From assembly GCF_022690685.1 (NCBI RefSeq), contig NZ_JALCYY010000001.1, positions 1 through 64,000 on the forward strand: 64,000 nt of DNA. Reading direction: 5' to 3'. The first letter of the stretch is position 1. Every line of letters begins with the position of its first letter. The translations under genes and the position numbers were made by a program. This document shows positions 51,809 through 60,386 of the stretch, piece after piece. The notes under the pieces were generated by a model. The model was not told the DNA's origin and did no database searches. It was given only the letters and a program-made list of their open reading frames with translations. This DNA is from Anaeromyxobacter terrae (GTDB lineage Bacteria; Myxococcota; Myxococcia; Myxococcales; Anaeromyxobacteraceae).

Positions 51809-54800
51809 CTACGCCGACCCGGCGTCGGCCTTCTCGAGGTATCCCTTCGCGAGCTTCTCGCGGACGAGCCGGTCGGCGGTGCGGGCCGCCGTCGCCGGGT
51901 CCGAGAAGAGCTTCTGCTGCGTCTGGCCGGCCGTGCCCAGGCGCCCGAAGCGGACCGTGACCGCGCTGCCCGCTACCGCGACCTCCCAGAACTTCCGGGA
52001 CGCGCCTGCGACGAACTCGAAGTGGCGCGTGCCTGGGGCGGGCTCGCTCGTGGCGGCGCTCTGCTCGGAGGCGGCGCCCGGCGCCGGCGGCGGGGCGGCG
52101 GCGAGCGGCGGAGCGGGCCGCCTCGCCTCGACCACGGCGTCGAGCTCGGCCCAGGGGTCATCGAGCTCGTCCTCGGGCGCGTCGTCGACCGGCGCGGCCT
52201 CGCCCTGCTCGATGAGCCGCAAGAGCTCGTCGAGCACCGCCTGCCGCCGCCGGTACCAGTCGGACGAGAGGACGTGCGCGACCTGCCAGCCGAACGCGCG
52301 AAGGAGCTGCGGGCGCATCAGGTCGCGCTCGAGCAGGTCGTCGTGCCGGTAGTGCTCCTCCGTGTCCACGAGGATGCCCAGCCGGTGGCGCTGCTCGCCG
52401 TGGCGCCGCGCGGCGAGGTCGCAGCGGAAGTGCGACATGCCCACGCGCTCGTCCACGGCGTACCCGCGCTCCGCCAGCGCGGCGGCGATCTGCCGGACCA
52501 CCGCGTCACGGCGCTCCGTGGCCGGCTCGCCGAGCTCACGCCAGACGGCGATCTCGCGCAGCACCCGCTGGCCCGCGGCGGCGTCGCCGCACGAGGTGGC
52601 CTCCGCGTAGCGCAGGTAGCTCTTCAGGCAGTTCGCGCCGTCGTTGAAGTCGTTCGTGATCTCCGCGTGCCGGATCGAGCTGACGATGCACATGTGGTGC
52701 TTCGCGCGAGAGAACGCCACGTTGAGCCGCTTCTCGCCGCCGCTCTGGTTGATCGGGCCGAAGTTCATCCGCATCTTGCCATCCGGCGCCCGGCCGTAGC
52801 AGACGCTCAGGATGACGACGTCCCGCTCGTCGCCCTGGATGTTCTCGAGGTTCTTCACGAGGAGGCCCACGAACTGCCCGTCCTCCTCGCGCTCCCACTC
52901 CGCCTCGAGCCGCTCGGCGAAGGCCTTGTCCTCGCCTGCGAGCGCGGAGAGGGCGCTCTCGATCTCGGCCTGCTGCGCCTCCGAGAAGGCGACGATGCCG
53001 ATGCTCCGCCGCTCCGGGCTCGCGAGGAGCCCGCGGACGAGGTGCGCGACGTAGGCGGCCTCGGCCCGGTTCCGCCGGCTCTCGTAGGTGCCGTGCTCGA
53101 GCAGGTGGAAGCTGAGCGGACGGTCCAGGATCCGCGCCACGTTCGCGGCTGCGTCGGCGGGATCGCGAGCGAGCGTCTCGCCGCGCCCGGCGGCGGCGAG
53201 GCGATCGTCCGGCACGGTGAGCAGGCGCCCCTGGTAGAAGGCCCAGTTCGAGAACCCGATCAGCGACTCGGAGCGGCTGCGGTAGTGCCACCCCAGCATC
53301 CGCGAGGGTAGGTTCTTCGCCGCGTGCCCGAGGAAGCTGTTCGCAGACAGGTCGTACTCGAACACCTCTCCGTCGTCGCCGACGAGGAGCCCCTCCTCGT
53401 CCTCTCCGTCGGACTTGGCCGAGAAGAAGTCGGTCGGCGGGAGCTGCATCTCGTCCCCGACCACGATCGCCTGCGGCGCGCGGAAGATCGACGGCACGGC
53501 CGACTCGAGCGTGATCTGGCTGGCCTCGTCGAAGATGACGACGTCGAACGCGTCAGGCCGCAGCGGCAGCGTGTCCGAGACGCTGAGCGGGCTCATGAGC
53601 CACACGGGCTTCAGGTCGAACACGACCTGCCCGGACTCGCCGGCGACGAGGTCCCGGATCGACTTGTGGCGCATGACCTTGCCGAGCTCGTGCTCGAGGT
53701 CGCGCCGGCCGCGGTTGTAGGCCGCCTTGAGCTCCTTCTGCTCGCGGGTCAGCTCGGCCGCCGGTAGCGACGCGATCCGAACCCGCTCGAGGAAGGCCTC
53801 GCGCGCCCGCTCCAGCACCGCGCCCGCGTTCGCCTCCTGCCACTGGGCCGCGAACCTCGAGAGCTGCCGCAGGTGGCGCTCGCGGACCGCGCCGTCGAGG
53901 CGGTGGACCGCGCGCTCGGTCTGGAGGGCCTCGTCCACGCAGCGGCCCACGATCGCCGCCTCGAGCTGACGGGGCGTGAGCGGCCGGGTGCGGAAGGCCG
54001 CGGCGAGCGAAGGTGGCAGTCGGGCGAGGAGCCCGAGCACGTGCAGCGCGCCGCCGAGCGACGGGAGCGCCCCGTCCATCGCGCGGAGCGCGTCGCCGAG
54101 CGAGGCGAGCGCCTCGCGCTCGAAGTCCACCAGGAAGCCGCCGAGCGTCTCCCGCAGCGCCTGGGCGGTCGCCCGCGCCGCGGCGATCGCGCCGACCACC
54201 TCCGCGGCGCGCGCCGAGCGGACGACCTCGTCGTGCAGCGGGCGGAGCGCTCGCGGGAGCTCCCGGAGGCCGCGGCGCGCGGCCTCGACCTGCTCGACCA
54301 CCTCGTCGAGCGGCTCGTCCACCCCGAGGCCCTCCTTGCCGCCGAGCTCGGCGGCGGCGAGCCCCGCCACCGCGGCATGCTCCGCGCCGAGCGCCGTCAG
54401 GATCTGCGACCACGGGGGCTGGACGGCATGCTGCGCGAAGGCGTACCGGCTCCGCAGCGCCTTCCTCAGCCGCCACCACGCCGGCCGGAACACCGAGCTC
54501 CAGCGACCCTCGAGCGCCATCGCCTGGGCGAGGGCCGTCGCGACCTCGTCCGGCGGGAGCTTCTCGACCCAGTGACGGGTTCCCTCACGCGCCCGGGCGA
54601 GCTCCTCGCGGGCGGCGCCGAGGCCCTGGCGCGCCTTCGCGAGGCGGCGCGACGCCTCGCTCCGCTCGTCGAGGAGCACCATCAGGTCGCGCCGCGCCAG
54701 CCACTCCACGCCGGCGGCCCACGCGCCGAGGGCGAGCGCATCCTCGAGCGTACGCCAGTGACGCTCCGCGACGGCCGTCGCGGAGAGCGCGGCGCGGAGC

Positions 54801-57346
54801 TCCTCGAGCTGGCCGAGCGCCGCTGCGACGCTCGAGGCGACGAGCTGCGCCGGCCGCTCGTGGCCCACGACCGCCGGGCCGAGCAGGCGCATCGGGTGGT
54901 GCGCGAGGACGCCGTCCGGCTGCAGCTCGCCGACGCCCGCCACGAGCGCCTCGACCGTCTCGAGGTGGGAGGCCCAGTCCGCGTAGGACGGGAGCGCCTC
55001 CTTCTCGGGAGCGGAGAGGGCGGGCGCGTCCGGGAGCAGCTCGACGGCGCGCTCGAGCGCGGAGCGGAGCGGCACGCCGGCGTCGGGCGGCGCCCCGCGC
55101 ATCGCGCGGTCGAACGCCTCGAGCGGCTCGAGCTCCCGTCGGAGCGCGTCGAGCAGCGCCGCGCGGCGATCCCGCCAGGTGCGCGGCTTTCCGACGGGCT
55201 CCGCGAGGAGGCGCTCGTAGGTCGCCTTGAGATCCTGAATGAACTCCTTCTTGTCGGCCTGGGAGTCGTGGATCAGGCAGCAGAGCGAGTCCAGCCCCTG
55301 CTGGCGCAGGCGGGCGTAGACCACGTCGATGGCCGCGCGCTTCTCGCAGACGAAGAGGACGCGCTTGCCGCGGAGGACGTAGTCGGCGACGAGGTTGGTG
55401 ATGGTCTGCGACTTCCCGGTGCCGGGAGGGCCCTGGATGATGTAGCTCGCGCCGGTGCGCGCGAAGCCGATGGCCGACGCCTGGGTCGGGTCGCACGCGA
55501 CCACGTGGTAGCGCTCCGCGAGCGCCGGCGCGAGCGGCGCGTCCCGCTCGATCGGGCGGGGCGCGAGCGAGAAGACCGCGTCGAAGGCCTCGTTCGGCGC
55601 GCCGTCCGCGAGGAGCTCGGCGTAGTCGCGGACGAGGGTCATCTTCCGGTACTTGAAGTTGCCGAGCGTCACGCGGCAGAGGTCGAAGTCCCAGTGGTAC
55701 GGGTTGTCGTCGGTCGCCTCGCGGAGCGCGTAGAAGCGCTTCTCGCGGGAGGCCACCGGAGCGTGTTCCTCGGCCGGCGGCGCCGCCCAGCTCCGCGGCG
55801 CCGGGCGCTCCTCGAGGATCGCCCGGAGGTGCGTCGGGCGTGGCTTCACCCGGGCCCGGAACAGCGCGAGCCCGAGCGGGTGGAAGTTGGCCGCGTCGTA
55901 GCTGTAGTCGACGTCGAGGAAGCTGCGGACGCTCCGGCCCGACAGGCGCGCGGAGCGGCGGTAGCGGTCGAGGCGTCGCTGGGCGAGGTCGTGGATGAGG
56001 TCGATGCGAGGGCGGTCCACCTTGCGCAGCGTGACCCCCGGCTCGCTCGCGGCGATCTTCGCCGCGAGGTCCTCGAAGAGCGCGTCGAGGGACGTCTCGG
56101 CGAGGTCGAGCGAGGCGGGGAGCTCGATGCCGTGGAGCTGCCTGAACAGGTGGCGCACCACCGGGTTCACCTCGGCCTCGGTGCCGAGGGGCTGCAGCCA
56201 GAAGGAGTCGCGCACCCCCTTCTTCTTCACGAGGCGCACCGGCAGGAGCACGAGCGGCGAGTCGTAGTGCTCGGCGGGTGTCTCCTTCAGGTTCGCCCAG
56301 CGCAGGAAGCAGATCGCGAGCCGGAGCTGCTCGAACCCGAACTCGGCGGCGTCGCGCCGCGCTTCGGCGCGGACGCGGTCGAGGACGCTCGGGAGGTACA
56401 GCTGCTCGGCGAAGTCGAGGTGCCGGTTCAGCGAGACCGGCTCTCCCGCGGAGATCGTCCTGGAGAAGTCGCCGGCCCAGGTCAGGAGCTGCTCGGGCCG
56501 GATGTGCTGCACGTCGAAGGACAGCGGCACCGAGGCGTGGGTCAGGTTGACCGAGCCGAGCGTGCTGCGGAAGTGTAGGAGCCGGTTCCGCCTCGAGAGC
56601 TCGAAGAGTCGCTCCTGCAGCTTGCCGAGGATGACGGGCCTCTTCGCGCCGCCGATGGCGGCCTCGGCGCTCGCGAGGTCGAAGTCGAAGTCGACGTTCT
56701 GGTCGCGGTAGTGCGTGAGGTTGTGCAGCAGCGTCGCGAGCTCCTGCGGGCGGTCGCGGCGGGAGAGCTCGGTCATCTTCACGATGGCCTTCGCCAGGAC
56801 CGGGTGGAGCCGCGGCTGCAGGCGGAACAGGTTTCGCCGGCTCGAGACGAACGCCTCGAGGTCGGCCGGCTCGGCGAGGTCGAGCCCGCAGGCGAGGCTC
56901 GCGAGCACGAGCCCGAGCGAGAACACGTCCGAGACCGGGTCGTGGTGGCCGGCGACGTGCTCCCAGCAGACGTAGCCCGGGAGATAGACCGGGCGCGTGA
57001 GCGGCTGGTCCCGCGCGCCGATCTCGAGGTTGGCGGCCTCACCGCCTCCGCGCTCCACGTCGATGGCCCGCCGCTGGTCGGAGAGCACCTCGACGCCACC
57101 CACGGGTCGATCGAGTCGCTGCACCTCGGAGGCGGCGCGGGTCGGCTTCCGCGTCAGGCTCTCGTGGAACCAGATCCGCGCGCCCTCGACCTGGAGCGCC
57201 GCCACGCCGTCGAGCGGCGCGACGAGCCCGGCGGCGTGCGCGTCGGCGACCTGGCGGGCGAGGGGCAGGAAGCTCGCGAGCGCGTCCTCGGTAGAGAAGC
57301 CGCCCGCCGCGAGCCGGGCGCGGAGGAACTCGTGGAAGGTGGTCAC
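51809..57346 (-). CDS. Kinase-like / DUF4011 / SF1 helicase / Vsr-type nuclease / WGR fusion protein
   Basis: 1845 residues from GTG 57346. Order: ~30-215 protein-kinase C-lobe remnant (VADAHAAGLVAPLDG; YLPGYVCWEHVAGHHDPVSD then VFSLGLVLAS; RPQELATLL), lacking the Gly-loop, Lys and catalytic Asp; ~230-560 DUF4011 (LGKLQERLFELSRRNRLLHF; YHWDFDLCRVTLGNFKYRKM); ~610-1570 SF1 helicase split by a long helical insert: motif I GPPGTGKSQTITNLV (~640), II VVIFDEASQ (~1270), III VVGDEMQLPPTDF, V/VI IQGDERDVVILSVCYGR and GGEKRLNVAFSRAKHH (~1540); ~1600-1700 MTES_1575/Vsr-like nuclease (FRCDLAARRHGEQ, LGILVDTEEHYRHDD, FGWQVAHVLSSDWYRRR); ~1770-1838 WGR (FWEVAVAGSAVTVRFGRLGT). Coupled by GTGA to the M48 gene. 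Probable anti-phage or genome-integrity enzyme. The single ORF continuing to 58900 is an artefact through the M48 gene. Confidence 0.88.
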   Translation of the reverse strand: MTTFHEFLRARLAAGGFSTEDALASFLPLARQVADAHAAGLVAPLDGVAALQVEGARIWFHESLTRKPTRAASEVQRLDRPVGGVEVLSDQRRAIDVERGGGEAANLEIGARDQPLTRPVYLPGYVCWEHVAGHHDPVSDVFSLGLVLASLACGLDLAEPADLEAFVSSRRNLFRLQPRLHPVLAKAIVKMTELSRRDRPQELATLLHNLTHYRDQNVDFDFDLASAEAAIGGAKRPVILGKLQERLFELSRRNRLLHFRSTLGSVNLTHASVPLSFDVQHIRPEQLLTWAGDFSRTISAGEPVSLNRHLDFAEQLYLPSVLDRVRAEARRDAAEFGFEQLRLAICFLRWANLKETPAEHYDSPLVLLPVRLVKKKGVRDSFWLQPLGTEAEVNPVVRHLFRQLHGIELPASLDLAETSLDALFEDLAAKIAASEPGVTLRKVDRPRIDLIHDLAQRRLDRYRRSARLSGRSVRSFLDVDYSYDAANFHPLGLALFRARVKPRPTHLRAILEERPAPRSWAAPPAEEHAPVASREKRFYALREATDDNPYHWDFDLCRVTLGNFKYRKMTLVRDYAELLADGAPNEAFDAVFSLAPRPIERDAPLAPALAERYHVVACDPTQASAIGFARTGASYIIQGPPGTGKSQTITNLVADYVLRGKRVLFVCEKRAAIDVVYARLRQQGLDSLCCLIHDSQADKKEFIQDLKATYERLLAEPVGKPRTWRDRRAALLDALRRELEPLEAFDRAMRGAPPDAGVPLRSALERAVELLPDAPALSAPEKEALPSYADWASHLETVEALVAGVGELQPDGVLAHHPMRLLGPAVVGHERPAQLVASSVAAALGQLEELRAALSATAVAERHWRTLEDALALGAWAAGVEWLARRDLMVLLDERSEASRRLAKARQGLGAAREELARAREGTRHWVEKLPPDEVATALAQAMALEGRWSSVFRPAWWRLRKALRSRYAFAQHAVQPPWSQILTALGAEHAAVAGLAAAELGGKEGLGVDEPLDEVVEQVEAARRGLRELPRALRPLHDEVVRSARAAEVVGAIAAARATAQALRETLGGFLVDFEREALASLGDALRAMDGALPSLGGALHVLGLLARLPPSLAAAFRTRPLTPRQLEAAIVGRCVDEALQTERAVHRLDGAVRERHLRQLSRFAAQWQEANAGAVLERAREAFLERVRIASLPAAELTREQKELKAAYNRGRRDLEHELGKVMRHKSIRDLVAGESGQVVFDLKPVWLMSPLSVSDTLPLRPDAFDVVIFDEASQITLESAVPSIFRAPQAIVVGDEMQLPPTDFFSAKSDGEDEEGLLVGDDGEVFEYDLSANSFLGHAAKNLPSRMLGWHYRSRSESLIGFSNWAFYQGRLLTVPDDRLAAAGRGETLARDPADAAANVARILDRPLSFHLLEHGTYESRRNRAEAAYVAHLVRGLLASPERRSIGIVAFSEAQQAEIESALSALAGEDKAFAERLEAEWEREEDGQFVGLLVKNLENIQGDERDVVILSVCYGRAPDGKMRMNFGPINQSGGEKRLNVAFSRAKHHMCIVSSIRHAEITNDFNDGANCLKSYLRYAEATSCGDAAAGQRVLREIAVWRELGEPATERRDAVVRQIAAALAERGYAVDERVGMSHFRCDLAARRHGEQRHRLGILVDTEEHYRHDDLLERDLMRPQLLRAFGWQVAHVLSSDWYRRRQAVLDELLRLIEQGEAAPVDDAPEDELDDPWAELDAVVEARRPAPPLAAAPPPAPGAASEQSAATSEPAPGTRHFEFVAGASRKFWEVAVAGSAVTVRFGRLGTAGQTQQKLFSDPATAARTADRLVREKLAKGYLEKADAGSA

Positions 57347-58554
57347 GCCTGGGCGTCTCCCGCCGCCGCCTTCGCCACCATCGCGGCGGCGCCGGCCTCG
57401 AGCGCGTCGAGCTGCTTCTTCTTGAGCCCGAGCTCCTTCGCGGCGATCCGCCGGAAGCGCTCCCCCAGGCCGAGCTCCTCCGAGCGGAGCAGCGCGGCGG
57501 CGAGCGGCGCGTCCTCGAGGTCGCGATCGGCCGCGGCGAAGTCGAGGATCACGTAGCACCAGTAGTCGAGCAGCTTCTCGTCTCCCTCGGCGAGGTCGGC
57601 GGCGAGCGTGGGGTCCTCCGCCGGTGAGGGCTCGAGATCCTCGAAGAAGAGGCGCGCGTGCGCGAGCAGCGGCTCGGTCTGGAGCCAGGCCGGCCGCAGC
57701 AGCGCGGTGACCAGCCGGCGCGTGAGCGACGCGATCTCCTGCTGGCCCAGCAGATCCAGCTCCGCGAGCGAGATCCTGCCCTCGATGACGCCCCGGAGCT
57801 CCGCGGCGCTGCGCTCCGGCGCCTCGGCCCAGACCCTCAGCGCCCGCGCGCGGACGAAGGTCTCGGGGTGCGTCACGCCCTCGGTCTGCGCGTGACCCTT
57901 CCCGAAGATCTCGTCCGCCTGCCGGAGGTAGCTCTCGGCGGAGGCCTCGGCGATGCCGGTCTCGATCTTCACGAGGGCGGAGACGGCCGCGGCGAGGTCG
58001 CCGGCGACGAGGTGGGCGCCACGATCGCAGTAGACCTCGGTGTAGAGCCCGAAGCGCCGCGCCGTGGTGGCGTGCACCGGCTCCGCTGCCGCGTCGTGGG
58101 TCATGGCCGAGAGGATCTGCGAGGCGACGAGGTACTCGCTCCAGCCGTCGAGCAGCAGGAAGTGCAGCAGCTCGTGGCCCAGCACGGCCCGCAGCTCGAG
58201 CGGCGTGAGGCGGTCGGTCACGGAGCCGTGGAGCACGAGGTGAGCCTCGCCCGGAACGTAGGCGAGCGACGCGTTCAGGCCGCCGGAACCCTGGGCCTGG
58301 TAGAGGGTGAGCGGAGCCGTGAGGCCGAGCCTCTCGGCCGCTTCCCGGGCGGCGTCGTGCAGGGCCGGGTGCGCCTCGGGCTCGAGCCGGTAGGTGGACT
58401 TCAGGAGCTCGAGCCGGACGGACTCGACCTGCTCGGCGCGGAGCTTCTCGGCGGAGAACCACGCCCACAGCTCGTTCTCGTGCGCCTGGAGGTGCTGAAC
58501 CACGTTCACGTGATAGGGGAGCGGCGCGAGCGGGAGCTGCGGGAGCGAGGCCAT
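57343..58554 (-). CDS. M48-type zinc metalloprotease, partner of the helicase fusion
   Basis: 403 residues from ATG 58554 (GAGGAACG eight bases upstream; a start ten codons earlier is possible). No membrane span or signal. M48-like site: LRAVLGHELLHFLLLDGWSE (HExxH) and, 50 residues on, LYTEVYCDRGAHLVAG, whose E-x3-D fits the third ligand region of M48 peptidases (ExxxD). Before it, the pre-active strand GLNASLAYVPGEAHLVLHGS is also typical. The C-terminal ~200 residues are helical and unknown. Its TGA overlaps the GTG of the giant fusion protein, so both are made from one mRNA. It could activate or release an effector on phage sensing (inference). Confidence 0.87.
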   Translation of the reverse strand: MASLPQLPLAPLPYHVNVVQHLQAHENELWAWFSAEKLRAEQVESVRLELLKSTYRLEPEAHPALHDAAREAAERLGLTAPLTLYQAQGSGGLNASLAYVPGEAHLVLHGSVTDRLTPLELRAVLGHELLHFLLLDGWSEYLVASQILSAMTHDAAAEPVHATTARRFGLYTEVYCDRGAHLVAGDLAAAVSALVKIETGIAEASAESYLRQADEIFGKGHAQTEGVTHPETFVRARALRVWAEAPERSAAELRGVIEGRISLAELDLLGQQEIASLTRRLVTALLRPAWLQTEPLLAHARLFFEDLEPSPAEDPTLAADLAEGDEKLLDYWCYVILDFAAADRDLEDAPLAAALLRSEELGLGERFRRIAAKELGLKKKQLDALEAGAAAMVAKAAAGDAQA

Positions 58555-58614
58555 GGGGACGTTCCTCTGCGGCCGCAGGCGCATCTCGCCCCATCCGCGT
58601 TGCGCATTCTACCG

Positions 58615-58800
58615 TCAGGCTTCCGCTGAAAGAATCGCTGCTCGCTGGCCAGCCTCGCTCCGCAAGCCGCCGAGACGATCGCACTCGGCGCGCTCGACCA
58701 CGAGCTCCTCGCCCCGGAAGCGCTGCACGCGCGGGAGGTTCGAGGCCTGCCGGAGCGCCGCCCCGTATCTCGCGGCGTCGACGGGGATCCTCGCCATCAC
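58615..58800 (-). CDS. Possible small gene upstream of the M48 gene
   Basis: 61 residues, MMARIPVDAARYGAALRQAS ... GLRSEAGQRAAILSAEA. Third-codon G/C is high for the first ~45 codons, as in true genes here, but there is no Shine-Dalgarno and no recognised family. It could be a short leading gene of the helicase operon (61 bp before the M48 start) or chance. Confidence 0.3.
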   Translation of the reverse strand: MMARIPVDAARYGAALRQASNLPRVQRFRGEELVVERAECDRLGGLRSEAGQRAAILSAEA

Positions 58801-59064
58801 GACGCGCCTGTCGGGCCGCTCGTGCGGCCGCCGCCCTTCTGGAGCTTGCCCGTCCGGACCCGTCGCGCCATCCCTCCGTGCCGTGCCGGCGCGTGGTCAC
58901 TCGTGGCGGCCCCGCGCCTACCCGGGAGCTCGGTCAATGCTCGAAGGAGCTCGGCAGCTTGGCTCCTCGACGACGAATCCGCTGCACCGATGTCGATCTC
59001 GCCCTGGCTCCTTCGTCGCACGGGTAGAGCAGCCGAGTCAGGCCAACCAGAAAGGAACGAGACG
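58801..59064. other. Intergenic leader between the defence-like operon and the YCII gene
   Basis: Together with the doubtful small gene, 58555-59064 is the longest gene-poor stretch (about 510 bp). I see no convincing ORF; it is moderately less GC-rich near 58930-59050 and probably holds the divergent promoters of the M48/helicase operon and the YCII gene. The arms GGAGC/GGCTCC near 58945-58965 form a weak hairpin. Confidence 0.4.
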
Positions 59065-59502
59065 ATGCGCGTGATGGTCATCGTGAAGGCGACCCGGGAG
59101 TCGGAGAACGAGGTGAGCCCCGGAGACGAGAAGCTCCTCAAGGAGATGGGGGCGTACAACGAGCAGCTGGTGAAGGCCGGCATCATGCTCGCCGGGGAGG
59201 GCCTGCGCCCCAGCAAGTACGGCAAGCGGGTCCGGTTCTCCGGCGCGCAGCGGAACGTGATCGACGGACCCTTCACCGAGACGAAGGAGCTCGTGGCGGG
59301 CTTCTGGCTCTGGCAGGTGAAGTCCATCGAGGAGGCGGTCGAGTGGGTGAGGCGCTGCCCGAACCCGATGCCGGGCACAGAGGCCGAGATCGAGATTCGC
59401 CCGGTCTACGAGGTCGAGGACTTCGCGTCGGCCGACCCCACTGGCGAGCTCCGCAAGCAGGAGGACGAGCTTCGCAAGCAGCTCGAGGCCCGGCGGACCT
59501 GA
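59065..59502 (+). CDS. YCII-related (DGPF-type) protein
   Basis: 145 residues, ATG 59065 with AAGGA eight bases upstream. One YCII/dimeric alpha-beta-barrel domain: MRVMVIVKATRESENEVSPG, YNEQLVKAGIMLAGEGLRPS, VIDGPFTETKELVAGFWLWQ, VEWVRRCPNPMPGTEAEIEI. The DGPFTETKE motif defines the DGPF subgroup often encoded beside ECF sigma factors; no sigma gene is seen here. An Asp/Glu-rich tail (LRKQEDELRKQLEARR) is extra. Ligand unknown. Confidence 0.85.
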   Translation: MRVMVIVKATRESENEVSPGDEKLLKEMGAYNEQLVKAGIMLAGEGLRPSKYGKRVRFSGAQRNVIDGPFTETKELVAGFWLWQVKSIEEAVEWVRRCPNPMPGTEAEIEIRPVYEVEDFASADPTGELRKQEDELRKQLEARRT

Positions 59503-59732
59503 GGTCACGCGCCTGCATCCCGCCGCGAGGCCACTCGTGAGGCTGCGCGCGACGGTCCGGAGCAGATGGGGCGGGTCGGAGGAGTGGCCTGCGGTGGCCG
59601 CGCGGCTCACGGCGCTGTCGCGGCGACCTGTCGACCCAGACGTTCCGTGAGGTCGGAGCGCGCAGGTCCGCTCCCGGAGCCGGCGTATGCGAGACTCGCG
59701 ATCGGGCCACGTCCCAAGTCGAAGGAGTGAAG

Positions 59733-60386
59733 GTGCGCAAGGCGCTTCTGTTCCGGCTGCTGGACCCCGTATCCGGCGTCATCGCGGGTCAGCTGGCCAG
59801 GCCGCGTGGCTGGTTCGGTCGCACCGTCATGACCCGGGTCCTGAACCGCGGGAACCGCGGCCTCATCGTGGCGACCCTGGAAGGTGTGGAGCTCACCGCG
59901 GGCTGCCGGCTCCTCGACGTCGGCTTCGGCGGCGGGGCCTTGCTCGAGCTCGCGCACAGCCGCGGCGTCCGGAACCTCGCGGGCGTCGATCCCTCCGAGG
60001 CGGCGGTGGCGTGGCTTCGCGCGCGGCGTGATCGGCTCGCGGGTTCGGAGCTTCGCCTGGAGCAGGGCGCCGTCGAGGCGCTCCCCTTCGACGACGCGAG
60101 CTTCGACGTCGTGGCGTCCACGAACACCGTCTACTTCTGGCCCGACCTCGCCCGAGCGTTCTCCGAGCTGCACCGCGTGCTCCGGCCGGGCGGGCTCCTC
60201 ACCCTGGGCTTCTCGAGCGCGGCGAAGCTCCGCCAGTTCGGCGGCATCACCCGGCACGGGTTCCGGTTCCACGAGAGCGGCGCGCTCGCCGCGGCGGCCT
60301 CGGCGGCCGGGTTCTCCAGCGTCCGACTCCTCGAGCTGCACGGGCGCGTGACGGAGGACGACCTCGTGCTGCGGGCGAGCCGATGA
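59733..60386 (+). CDS. Class I SAM-dependent methyltransferase
   Basis: 217 residues from GTG 59733, with GGAG five bases upstream (GTG 59727 is in frame but abuts the Shine-Dalgarno). UbiE-like core: motif [18 protein letters not shown], motif [19 protein letters not shown], post-[22 protein letters not shown], motif [19 protein letters not shown]. An N-terminal helix (~1-40) is Arg-rich. The substrate is unknown. Its TGA overlaps the ATG of the patatin-like gene (ATGA), so the two are coupled and may act on lipids. Confidence 0.85.
   Translation: MRKALLFRLLDPVSGVIAGQLARPRGWFGRTVMTRVLNRGNRGLIVATLEGVELTAGCRLLDVGFGGGALLELAHSRGVRNLAGVDPSEAAVAWLRARRDRLAGSELRLEQGAVEALPFDDASFDVVASTNTVYFWPDLARAFSELHRVLRPGGLLTLGFSSAAKLRQFGGITRHGFRFHESGALAAAASAAGFSSVRLLELHGRVTEDDLVLRASR

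Noticed and set aside
53873-56578. 901-residue plus-strand ORF opposite the helicase
   Set aside because: Antisense shadow with typical Arg/Glu/Leu composition and no start context.
57347-58900. N-terminal extension of the helicase ORF
   Set aside because: Overlaps the M48 gene in another frame; the GTG at 57346 with GTGA coupling is the sensible start.
58822-59064. N-terminal extension of the YCII protein
   Set aside because: The ATG at 59065 has a clear Shine-Dalgarno and starts exactly at the conserved domain.
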